A stretch of DNA of 64,000 bases. Source: Lasioglossum baleicum (Eukaryota; Arthropoda; Insecta; Hymenoptera; Halictidae). A model generated the notes under the pieces. It saw nothing but the letters and a program-made list of their open reading frames with translations, was not told the origin of the DNA and searched no databases. Each line of letters opens with the position of its first letter. The stretch's first letter is position 1. Positions 35,801-47,500 of the stretch are shown one piece after another. Location of the stretch: contig NW_027469568.1 in NCBI RefSeq assembly GCF_051020765.1, positions 1 to 64,000 on the forward strand. The letters are read 5' to 3'. A program made the position numbers and the translations under genes.

Positions 35801-38800
35801 GCGGGATGCATCCTCTCGCACGTGTTTTTGCTCGACTAGCCATGCGCATCCCAGAAAACCTGCGCATGCGCATCCCACAAAACCTCGCACGTGTTTTTAC
35901 TCGACTAGCCTGCGGGATGCATCCTCTCGCACGTGTTTTTGCTCGACTAGCCTGCGGGATGCATCCTCTCGCACGTGTTTTTACTCGACTAGCCTGCGGG
36001 ATGCATCCTCTCGCACGTGTTTTTACTCGACTACCCTGCGGGATGCATCCTCTCGCACGTGTTTTTGCTCGACTAGCCTTGCGCATCCCAAAAAACCTGC
36101 GCATGCGCATCCCACAAAACCTGCGCATGCGCATCCCACAAAACCTCGCACGTGTTTTTAGTCGACTAGCCTGCGGGATGCATCCTCTCGCACGTGTTTT
36201 TACTCGACTAGCCTGCGGGATGCATCCTCTCGCACGTGTTTTTACTCGACTAGCCTGCGGGATGCATCCTCTCGCACGTGTTTTTGCTCGACTAGCCTGC
36301 GGGATGCATCCTCTCGCACGTGTTTTTGCTCGACTAGGCATGCGCATCCCAAAAAACCTGCGCATGCGCATCCCAAAAAACCTGCGCATGCGCATCCCAC
36401 AAAACCTGTGCATGCGCATCCCACAAAACCTCGCACGTGTTTTTACTCGACTAGCCTGCGGGATGCATCCTCTCGCACGTGTTTTTGCTCGACTAGCCTG
36501 CGGGATGCATCCTCTCGCACGTGTTTTTGCTCGACTAGCCATGCGCATCCCAAAAAACCTGCGCATGCGCATCCCACAAAACCTCGCACGTGTTTTTACT
36601 CGACTAGCCTGCGGGATGCATCCTCTCGCACGTGTTTTTACTCGACTAGCCTGCGGGATGCATCCTCTCGCACGTGTTTTTGCTCGACTAGCCTGCGGGA
36701 TGCATCCTCTCGCACGTGTTTTTGCTCGACTAGCCTGCGGGATGCATCCTCTCGCACGTGTTTTTACTCGACTAGCCTGCAGGATGCATCCTCTCGCACG
36801 TGTTTTTACTCGACTAGCCTGCGGGATGCATCCTCTCGCACGTGTTTTTGCTGGACTACCCTGCGGGATGCATCCTCTCGCACGTGTTTTTGCTCGACTA
36901 GCCATGCGCATCCCAAAAAACCTGCGCATGCGCATCCCACAAAACCTGCGCATGCGCATCCTACAAAACCTCGCACGTGTTTTTACTCGACTAGCCTGCG
37001 GGATGCATCCTCTCGCACGTGTTTTTGCTCGACTAGCCATGCGCATCCCAAAAAACCTGCGCATGCGCATCCCAAAAAACCTGCGCATGCGCATCCCACA
37101 AAACCTGCGCATGCGCATCCCACAAAACCTGCGCATGCGCATCCCACAAAACCTCGCACGTGTTTTTACTCGACTAGCCTGCGGGATGCATCCTCTCGCA
37201 CGTGTTTTTACTCGACTAGCCTGCGGGATGCATCCTCTCGCACGTGTTTTTACTCGACTACCCTGCGGGATGCATCCTCTCGCACGTGTTTTGCTCGACT
37301 AGCCATGCGCATCCCAAAAAACCTGCGCATGCGCATCCCAAAAAACCTGCGCATGCGCATCCCAAAAAACCTGCGCATGCGCATCCCACAAAACCTGCGT
37401 ATGCGCATCCCACAAAACCTCGCACGTGTTTTTACTCGACTAGCCTGCGGGATGCATCCTCTCGCACGTGTTTTGCTCGACTAGCCATGCGCAACCCAAA
37501 AAACCTGCGCATGCGCATCCCAAAAAACCTGCGCATGCGCATCCCAAAAAACCTGCGCATGCGCATCCCACAAAACCTGCGTATGCGCATCCCACAAAAC
37601 CTCGCACGTGTTTTTACTCGACTAGCCTGCGGGATGCATCCTCTCGCACGTGTTTTGCTCGACTAGCCATGCGCATCCCAAAAAACCTGCGCATGCGCAT
37701 CCCAAAAAACCTGCGCATGCGCATCCCACAAAACCTGCGCATGCGCATCCCACAAAACCTGCGCATGCGCATCCCACAAAACCTCGCACGTGTTTTTACT
37801 CGACTAGCCTGCGGGATGCATCCTCTCGCACGTGTTTTTACTCGACTAGCCTGCGGGATGCATCCTCTCGCACGTGTTTTTACTCGACTACCCTGCGGGA
37901 TGCATCCTCTCGCACGTGTTTTGCTCGACTAGCCATGCGCATCCCAAAAAACCTGCGCATGCGCATCCCAAAAAACCTGCGCATGCGCATCCCAAAAAAC
38001 CTGCGCATGCGCATCCCACAAAACCTCGCACGTGTTTTTACTCGACTAGCCTGCGGGATGCATCCTCTCGCACGTGTTTTTACTCGACTAGCCTGCGGGA
38101 TGCATCCTCTCGCACGTGTTTTTGCTCGACTAGCCTGCGGGATGCATCCTCTCGCACGTGTTTTTGCTCGACTAGGCATGCGCATCCCAAAAAAACTGCG
38201 CATGCGCATCCCACAAAACCTGCGCATGCGCATCCCACAAAACCTCGCACGTGTTTTTACTCGACTAGCCTGCGGGATGCATCCTCTCGCACGTGTTTTT
38301 GCTCGACTAGCCTGCGGGATGCATCCTCTCGCACGTGTTTTTACTCGACTAGCCTGCGGGATGCATCCTCTCGCACGTGTTTTTACTCGACTAGCCTGCG
38401 GGATGCATCCTCTCGCACGTGTTTTTACTCGACTACCCTGCGGGATGCATCCTCTCGCACGTGTTTTTGCTCGACTAGCCATGCGCATCCCAGAAAACCT
38501 GCGCATGCGCATCCCACAAAACCTCGCACGTGTTTTTACTCGACTAGCCTGCGGGATGCATCCTCTCGCACGTGTTTTTGCTCGACTAGCCTGCGGGATG
38601 CATCCTCTCGCACGTGTTTTTACTCGACTAGCCTGCGGGATGCATCCTCTCGCACGTGTTTTTGCTCGACTAGCCTTGCGCATCCCAAAAAACCTGCGCA
38701 TGCGCATCCCACAAAACCTGCGCATGCGCATCCCACAAAACCTCGCACGTGCTTTTACTCGACTAGCCTGCGGGATGCATCCTCTCGCACGTGTTTTTAC

Positions 38801-40860
38801 TCGACTAGCCTGCGGGATGCATCCTCTCGCACGTGTTTTTACTCGACTAGCCTGCAGGATGCATCCTCTCGCACGTGTTTTTACTCGACTAGCCTGCGGG
38901 ATGCATCCTCTCGCACGTGTTTTTACTCGACTACCCTGCGGGATGCATCCTCTCGCACGTGTTTTTGCTCGACTAGCCATGCGCATCCCAAAAAACCTGC
39001 GCATGCGCATCCCACAAAACCTGCGCATGCGCATCCTACAAAACCTCGCACGTGTTTTTACTCGACTAGCCTGCGGGATGCATCCTCTCGCACGTGTTTT
39101 TACTCGACTAGCCTGCAGGATGCATCCTCTCGCACGTGTTTTTACTCGACTAGCCTGCGGGATGCATCCTCTCGCACGTGTTTTTACTCGAGTAGCCTGC
39201 GGGATGCATCCTCTCGCACGTGTTTTTGCTCGACTAGCCTGCGGGATGCATCCTCTCGCACGTGTTTTTACTCGACTAGCCTGCAGGATGCATCCTCTCG
39301 CACGTGTTTTTGCTCGACTAGCCTGCGGGATGCATCCTCTCGCACGTGTTTTTACTCGACTACCCTGCGGGATGCATCCTCTCGCACGTGTTTTTGCTCG
39401 ACTAGCCATGCGCATCCCAAAAAACCTGCGCATGCGCATCCCACAAAACCTGCGTATGCGCATCCCACAAAACCTGCGCATGCGCATCCCACAAAACCTC
39501 GCACGTGTTTTTACTCGACTAGCCTGCGGGATGCATCCTCTCGCACGTGTTTTTACTCGACTAGCCTGCGGGATGCATCCTCTCGCACGTGTTTTTACTC
39601 GACTACCCTGCGGGATGCATCCTCTCGCACGTGTTTTGCTCGACTAGCCATGCGCATCCCATAAAACCTGCGCATGCGCATCCCACAAAACCTGCGCATG
39701 CGCATCCCACAAAACCTCGCACGTATTTTTACTCGACTAGCCTGCGGGATGCATCCTCTCGCACGTGTTTTTACTCGACTAGCCTGCGGGATGCATCCTC
39801 TCGCACGTGTTTTTACTCGACTACCCTGCGGGATGCATCCTCTCGCACGTGTTTTTGCGCGACTAGCCTGCGGGATGCATCCTCTCGCACGTGTTTTTGC
39901 TCGACTAGGCATGCGCATCCCAAAAAACCTGCGCATGCGCATCCCACAAAACCTGCGCATGCGCATCCCACAAAACCTCGCACGTGTTTTTACTCGACTA
40001 GCCTGCGGGATGCATCCTCTCGCACGTGTTTTTACTCGACTAGCCTGCGGGATGCATCCTCTCGCACGTGTTTTTACTCGACTAGCCTGCGGGATGCATC
40101 GTCTCGCACGTGTTTTTGCTCGACTAACCTGCGGGATGCATCCTCTCGCACGTGTTTTTACTCGACTAGCCTGCGGGATTCATCCTCTTGCACGTGTTTT
40201 TACTCGACTAGCCTGCGGGATGCATCCTCTCGCACGTGTTTTTGCTCGACTAGCCATGCGCATCCCAAAAAACCTGCGCATGCGCATCCCACAAAACCTG
40301 CGCATGCGCATCCCACAAAACCTCGCACGTGTTTGTGCTCGACTAGCCTGCGGGATGCATCCTTTCGCACGTGTTTTTACTCGACTAGCCTGCGGGATGC
40401 ATCCTCTCGCACGTGTTTTTACTCGACTAGCCTGCGGGATGCATCCTCTCGCACGTGTTTTTACTCGACTACCCTGCGGGATGCATCCTCTCGCACGTGT
40501 TTTTGCTCGACTAGCCATGCGCATCGCAAAAAACCTGCGCATGCGCATCCCACAAAACCTGCGCATGCGCATCCCACAAAACCTCGCACGTGTTTTTACT
40601 CGACTAGCCTGCGGGATGCATCCTCTCGCACGTGTTTTTACTCGACTAGCCTGCGGGATGCATCCTCTCGCACGTGTTTTTACTCGACTACCCTGCGGGA
40701 TGCATCCTCTCGCACGTGTTTTTACTCGACTAGCCTGCAGGATGCTTCCTCTCGCACGTGTTTTTACTCGACTAGCCTGCGGGATGCATCCTCTCGCACG
40801 TGTTTTTACTCGACTACCCTGCGGGATGCATCCTCTCGCACGTGTTTTTGCTCGACTAGC
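35801..40860 (+). repeat. 5,020-bp HOR, copy 2
   Basis: This is the tandem second copy of 30,781-35,800. I found no difference between the copies in the variants compared by eye. The boundary is approximate; the match fails near 40,870, where the first copy has CCCAGAAAACC (35,851) and this one has CCCAAAAAACC. The type I HOR inside (from 39,589) is the 1,454-bp form. Confidence 0.88.
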
Positions 40861-41953
40861 CATGCGCATCCCAAAAAACCTGCGCATGCGCATCCCACAA
40901 AACCTGCGTATGCGCATCCCACAAAACCTGCGGATGCGCATCCCACAAAACCTCGCACGTGTTTTTACTCGACTAGCCTGCGGGATGCATCCTCTCGCAC
41001 GTGTTTTTACTCGACTAGCCTGCGGGATGCATCCTCTCGCACGTGTTTTTACTCGACTACCCTGCGGGATGCATCCTCTCGCACGTGTTTTGCTCGACTA
41101 GCCATGCGCATCCCATAAAACCTGCGCATGCGCATCCCACAAAACCTGCGCATGCGCATCCCACAAAACCTCGCACGTATTTTTACTCGACTAGCCTGCG
41201 GGATGCATCCTCTCGCACGTGTTTTTACTCGACTAGCCTGCGGGATGCATCCTCTCGCACGTGTTTTTACTCGACTACCCTGCGGGATGCATCCTCTCGC
41301 ACGTGTTTTTGCGCGACTAGCCTGCGGGATGCATCCTCTCGCACGTGTTTTTGCTCGACTAGGCATGCGCATCCCAAAAAACCTGCGCATGCGCATCCCA
41401 CAAAACCTGCGCATGCGCATCCCACAAAACCTCGCACGTGTTTTTACTCGACTAGCCTGCGGGATGCATCCTCTCGCACGTGTTTTTACTCGACTAGCCT
41501 GCGGGATGCATCCTCTCGCACGTGTTTTTACTCGACTAGCCTGCGGGATGCATCGTCTCGCACGTGGTTTTGCTCGACTAGCCTGCGAGATGCATCCTCT
41601 CGCACGTGTTTTTACTCGACTAGCCTGCGGGATTCATCCTCTTGCACGTGTTTTTACTCGACTAGCCTGCGGGATGCATCCTCTCGCACGTGTTTTTGCT
41701 CGACTAGCCATGCGCATCCCAAAAAACCTGCGCATGCGCATCCCAAAAAACCTGCGCATGCGCATCCCACAAAACCTGCGCATGCGCATCCCACAAAACC
41801 TGCGCATGCGCATCCCACAAAACCTCGCACGTGTTTTTACTCGACTAGCCTGCGGGATGCATCCTCTCGCACGTGTTTTTACTCGACTAGCCTGCGGGAT
41901 GCATCCTCTCGCACATGTTTTTACTCGACTACCCTGCGGGATGCATCCTCTCG
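40861..41953 (+). repeat. Type I HOR, left part only
   Basis: The block contains a private CTGCGGATGCG near 40,931 that changes a B palindrome. From 41,043 it follows the type I series up to CATCGTCTCGC near 41,552. There CACGTGGTTTTGCTCG replaces the T5 form, followed by CTGCGAGATGC and GGGATTCATCC. A CACATG replaces CACGTG near 41,913. It parallels 22,533-23,704 without the duplicated TTTTTGCGCG segment. Confidence 0.85.
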
Positions 41954-44308
41954 CACGTGTTTTGCTCGACTAGCCATGCGCATCCCAAAAAACCTGCGCA
42001 TGCGCATCCCAAAAAACCTGCGCATGCGCATCCCAAAAAACCTGCGCATGCGCATCCCACAAAACCTGCGTATGCGCATCCCACAAAACCTCGCACGTGT
42101 TTTTACTCGACTAGCCTGCGGGATGCATCCTCTCGCACGTGTTTTGCTCGACTAGCCATGCGCATCCCAAAAAACCTGCGCATGCGCATCCCAAAAAACC
42201 TGCGCATGCGCATCCCAAAAAACCTGCGCATGCGCATCCCACAAAACCTGCGTATGCGCATCCCACAAAACCTCGCACGTGTTTTTACTCGACTAGCCTG
42301 CGGGATGCATCCTCTCGCACGTGTTTTTACTCGACTAGCCTGCGGGATGCATCCTCTCGCACGTGTTTTTGCTCGACTAGCCTGCGGGATGCATCCTCTC
42401 GCACGTGTTTTTGCTCGACTAGGCATGCGCATCCCAAAAAAACTGCGCATGCGCATCCCACAAAACCTGCGCATGCGCATCCCACAAAACCTTGCACGTG
42501 TTTTTACTCGACTAGCCTGCGGGATGCATCCTCTCGCACGTGTTTTTGCTCGACTAGCCTGCGGGATGCATCCTCTCGCACGTGTTTTTACTCGACTAGC
42601 CTGCGGGATGCATCCTCTCGCACGTGTTTTTACTCGACTAGCCTGCGGGATGCATCCTCTCGCACGTGTTTTTACTCGACTACCCTGCGGGATGCATCCT
42701 CTCGCACGTGTTTTTGCTCGACTAGCCATGCGCATCCCAGAAAACCTGCGCATGCGCATCCCACAAAACCTCGCACGTGTTTTTACTCGACTAGCCTGCG
42801 GGATGCATCCTCTCGCACGTGTTTTTGCTCGACTAGCCTGCGGGATGCATCCTCTCGCACGTGTTTTTACTCGACTAGCCTGCGGGATGCATCCTCTCGC
42901 ACGTGTTTTTACTCGACTACCCTGCGGGATGCATCCTCTCGCACGTGTTTTTGCTCGACTAGCCTTGCGCATCCCAAAAAACCTGCGCATGCGCATCCCA
43001 CAAAACCTGCGCATGCGCATCCCACAAAACCTCGCACGTGTTTTTAGTCGACTAGCCTGCGGGATGCATCCTCTCGCACGTGTTTTTACTCGACTAGCCT
43101 GCGGGATGCATCCTCTCGCACGTGTTTTTACTCGACTAGCCTGCGGGATGCATCCTCTCGCACGTGTTTTTGCTCGACTAGCCTGCGGGATGCATCCTCT
43201 CGCACGTGTTTTTGCTCGACTAGGCATGCGCATCCCAAAAAACCTGCGCATGCGCATCCCACAAAACCTGTGCATGCGCATCCCACAAAACCTCGCACGT
43301 GTTTTTACTCGACTAGCCTGCGGGATGCATCCTCTCGCACGTGTTTTTGCTCGACTAGCCTGCTTGATGCATCCTCTCGCACGTGTTTTTGCTCGACTAG
43401 CCATGCGCATCCCAAAAAACCTGCGCATGCGCATCCCACAAAACCTCGCACGTGTTTTTACTCGACTAGCCTGCGGGATGCATCCTCTCGCACGTGTTTT
43501 TACTCGACTAGCCTGCGGGATGCATCCTCTCGCACGTGTTTTTGCTCGACTAGCCTGCGGGATGCATCCTCTCGCACGTGTTTATGCTCGACTAGCCTGC
43601 GGGATGCATCCTCTCGCACGTGTTTTTACTCGACTAGCCTGCTGGATGCATCCTCTCGCACGTGTTTTTACTCGACTAGCCTGCGGGATGCATCCTCTCG
43701 CACGTGTTTTTGCTGGACTACCCTGCGGGATGCATCCTCTCGCACGTGTTTTTGCTCGACTAGCCATGCGCATCCCAAAAAACCTGCGCATGCGCATCCC
43801 ACAAAACCTGCGCATGCGCATCCTACAAAACCTCGCACGTGTTTTTACTCGACTAGCCTGCGGGATGCATCCTCTCGCACGTGTTTTTGCTCGACTAGCC
43901 ATGCGCATCCCAAAAAACCTGCGCATGCGCATCCCAAAAAACCTGCGCATGCGCATCCCACAAAACCTGCGCATGCGCATCCCACAAAACCTCGCACGTG
44001 TTTTTACTCGACTAGCCTGCGGGATGCATCCTCTCGCACGTGTTTTTACTCGACTAGCCTGCGGGATGCATCCTCTCGCACGTGTTTTTACTCGACTACC
44101 CTGCGGGATGCATCCTCTCGCACGTGTTTTGCTCGACTAGCCATGCGCATCCCAAAAAACCTGCGCATGCGCATCCCAAAAAACCTGCGCATGCGCATCC
44201 CAAAAAACCTGCGCATGCGCATCCCACAAAACCTGCGTATGCGCATCCCACAAAACCTCGCACGTGTTTTTACTCGACTAGCCTGCGGGATGCATCCTCT
44301 CGCACGTG
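41954..44308 (+). repeat. Type II doublets flanking a partial copy of the 5,020-bp HOR
   Basis: Four-T CACGTG starts at 41,954 and 42,136 and again at 44,121 and 44,303 form two 182-bp doublets. Between them the order follows 33.1-33.5 and 30.9-32.2 kb, including CCCAAAAAAACTGCG near 42,434, CCCAGAAAACC near 42,736, TAGTCGACTA at 43,045-43,054 and CATCCTACAAAA near 43,821. Private substitutions are CTGCTTGATGC near 43,362, TTTATGCTCG near 43,581 and CTGCTGGATGC near 43,640. Confidence 0.85.
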
Positions 44309-47300
44309 TTTTGCTCGACTAGCCATGCGCATCCCAAAAAACCTGCGCATGCGCATCCCAAAAAACCTGCGCGTGCGCATCCCAAAAAACCTGCGCATGC
44401 GCATCCCACAAAACCTCGCACGTGTTTTTACTCGACTAGCCTGCGGGATGCATCCTCTCGCACGTGTTTTTACTCGACTAGCCTGCGGGATGCATCCTCT
44501 CGCACGTGTTTTTGCTCGACTAGCCTGCGGGATGCATCCTCTCGCACGTGTTTTTGCTCGACTATCCATGCGCATCCCAAAAAAACTGCGCATGCGCATC
44601 CCACAAAACCTGCGCATGCGCATCCCACAAAACCTCGCACGTGTTTTTACTCGACTAGCCTGCGGGATGCATCCTCTCGCACGTGTTTTTGCTCGACTAG
44701 CCTGCGGGATGCATCCTCTCGCACGTGTTTTTACTCGACTAGCCTGCGGGATGCATCCTCTCGCACGTGTTTTTACTCGACTAGCCTGCGGGATGCATCC
44801 TCTCGCACGTGTTTTTACTCGACTACCCTGCGGGATGCATCCTCTCGCACGTGTTTTTGCTCGACTAGCCATGCGCATCCCAGAAAACCTGCGCATGCGC
44901 ATCCCACAAAACCTCGCACGTGTTTTTACTCGACTAGCCTGCGGGATGCATCCTCTCGCACGTGTTTTTGCTCGACTAGCCTGCGGGATGCATCCTCTCG
45001 CACGTGTTTTTACTCGACTAGCCTGCGGGATGCATCCTCTCGCACGTGTTTTTACTCGACTACCCTGCGGGATGCATCCTCTCGCACGTGTTTTTGCTCG
45101 ACTAGCCTTGCGCATCCCAAAAAACCTGCGCATGCGCATCCCAAAAAACCTGCGCATGCGCATCCCACAAAACCTGCGCATGCGCATCCCACAAAACCTC
45201 GCACGTGCTTTTACTCGACTAGCCTGCGGGATGCATCCTCTCGCACGTGTTTTTACTCGACTAGCCTGCGGGATGCATCCTCTCGCACGTGTTTTTACTC
45301 GACTAGCCTGCAGGATGCATCCTCTCGCACGTGTTTTTACTCGACTAGCCTGCGGGATGCATCCTCTCGCACGTGTTTTTACTCGACTACCCTGCGGGAT
45401 GCATCCTCTCGCACGTGTTTTTGCTCGACTAGCCATGCGCATCCCAAAAAACCTGCGCATGCGCATCCCACAAAACCTGCGCATGCGCATCCTACAAAAC
45501 CTCGCACGTGTTTTTACTCGACTAGCCTGCGGGATGCATCCTCTCGCACGTGTTTTTACTCGACTAGCCTGCAGGATGCATCCTCTCGCACGTGTTTTTA
45601 CTCGACTAGCCTGCGGGATGCATCCTCTCGCACGTGTTTTTACTCGAGTAGCCTGCGGGATGCATCCTCTCGCACGTGTTTTTGCTCGACTAGCCTGCGG
45701 GATGCATCCTCTCGCACGTGTTTTTACTCGACTAGCCTGCAGGATGCATCCTCTCGCACGTGTTTTTACTCGACTAGCCTGCGGGATGCATCCTCTCGCA
45801 CGTGTTTTTACTCGACTAGCCTGCGGGATGCATCCTCTCGCACGTGTTTTTGCTCGACTAGCCTGCGGGATGCATCCTCTCGCACGTGTTTTTGCTCGAC
45901 TAGCCATGCGCATCCCAAAAAACCTGCACATGCGCATCCCAAAAAACCTGCGCATGCGCATCCCACAAAACCTGCGCATGCGCATCCCACAAAACCTCGC
46001 ACGTGTTTTTACTCGACTAGCCTGCGGGATGCATCCTCTCGCACGTGTTTTTGCTCGACTAGCCTGCGGGATGCATCCTCTCGCACGTGTTTTTGCTCGA
46101 CTATCCATGCGCATCCCAAAAAAACTGCGCATGCGCATCCCACAAAACCTGCGCATGCGCATCCCACAAAACCTCGCACGTGTTTTTACTCGACTAGCCT
46201 GCGGGATGCATCCTCTCGCACGTGTTTTTGCTCGACTAGCCTGCGGGATGCATCCTCTCGCACGTGTTTTTACTCGACTAGCCTGCGGGATGCATCCTCT
46301 CGCACGTGTTTTTACTCGACTAGCCTGCGGGATGCATCCTCTCGCACGTGTTTTTACTCGACTACCCTGCGGGATGCATCCTCTCGCACGTGTTTTTGCT
46401 CGACTAGCCATGCGCATCCCAGAAAACCTGCGCATGCGCATCCCACAAAACCTCGCACGTGTTTTTACTCGACTAGCCTGCGGGATGCATCCTCTCGCAC
46501 GTGTTTTTGCTCGACTAGCCTGCGGGATGCATCCTCTCGCACGTGTTTTTACTCGACTAGCCTGCGGGATGCATCCTCTCGCACGTGTTTTTACTCGACT
46601 ACCCTGCGGGATGCATCCTCTCGCACGTGTTTTTGCTCGACTAGCCTTGCGCATCCCAAAAAACCTGCGCATGCGCATCCCAAAAAACCTGCGCATGCGC
46701 ATCCCACAAAACCTGCGCATGCGCATCCCACAAAACCTCGCACGTGCTTTTACTCGACTAGCCTGCGGGATGCATCCTCTCGCACGTGTTTTTACTCGAC
46801 TAGCCTGCGGGATGCATCCTCTCGCACGTGTTTTTACTCGACTACCCTGCGGGATGCATCCTCTCGCACGTGTTTTTGCTCGACTAGCCATGCGCATCCC
46901 AAAAAACCTGCGCATGCGCATCCCACAAAACCTGCGCATGCGCATCCTACAAAACCTCGCACGTGTTTTTACTCGACTAGCCTGCGGGATGCATCCTCTC
47001 GCACGTGTTTTTACTCGACTAGCCTGCAGGATGCATCCTCTCGCACGTGTTTTTACTCGACTAGCCTGCGGGATGCATCCTCTCGCACGTGTTTTTACTC
47101 GAGTAGCCTGCGGGATGCATCCTCTCGCACGTGTTTTTGCTCGACTAGCCTGCGGGATGCATCCTCTCGCACGTGTTTTTACTCGACTAGCCTGCAGGAT
47201 GCATCCTCTCGCACGTGTTTTTACTCGACTAGCCTGCGGGATGCATCCTCTCGCACGTGTTTTTACTCGACTAGCCTGCGGGATGCATCCTCTCGCACGT

Positions 47301-47500
47301 GTTTTTGCTCGACTAGCCTGCGGGATGCATCCTCTCGCACGTGTTTTTGCTCGACTAGCCTGCGGGATGCATCCTCTCGCACGTGTTTTTGCTCGACTAG
47401 CCATGCGCATCCCAAAAAACCTGCACATGCGCATCCCAAAAAACCTGCGCATGCGCATCCCACAAAACCTGCGCATGCGCATCCCACAAAACCTCGCACG
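44309..47500 (+). repeat. 1,539/1,455-bp tandem HOR
   Basis: The rare junction GACTATCCATGC occurs at about 44,560 and 46,099, 1,539 bp apart. TACTCGAGTA at 45,641 and 47,096 and CATCCTACAAAA at 45,491 and 46,946 are 1,455 bp apart. The 84-bp difference equals two A units missing from the second copy near 46,840. A private GCGCGTGCGC near 44,371 alters a B palindrome while keeping alternation. Confidence 0.87.
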
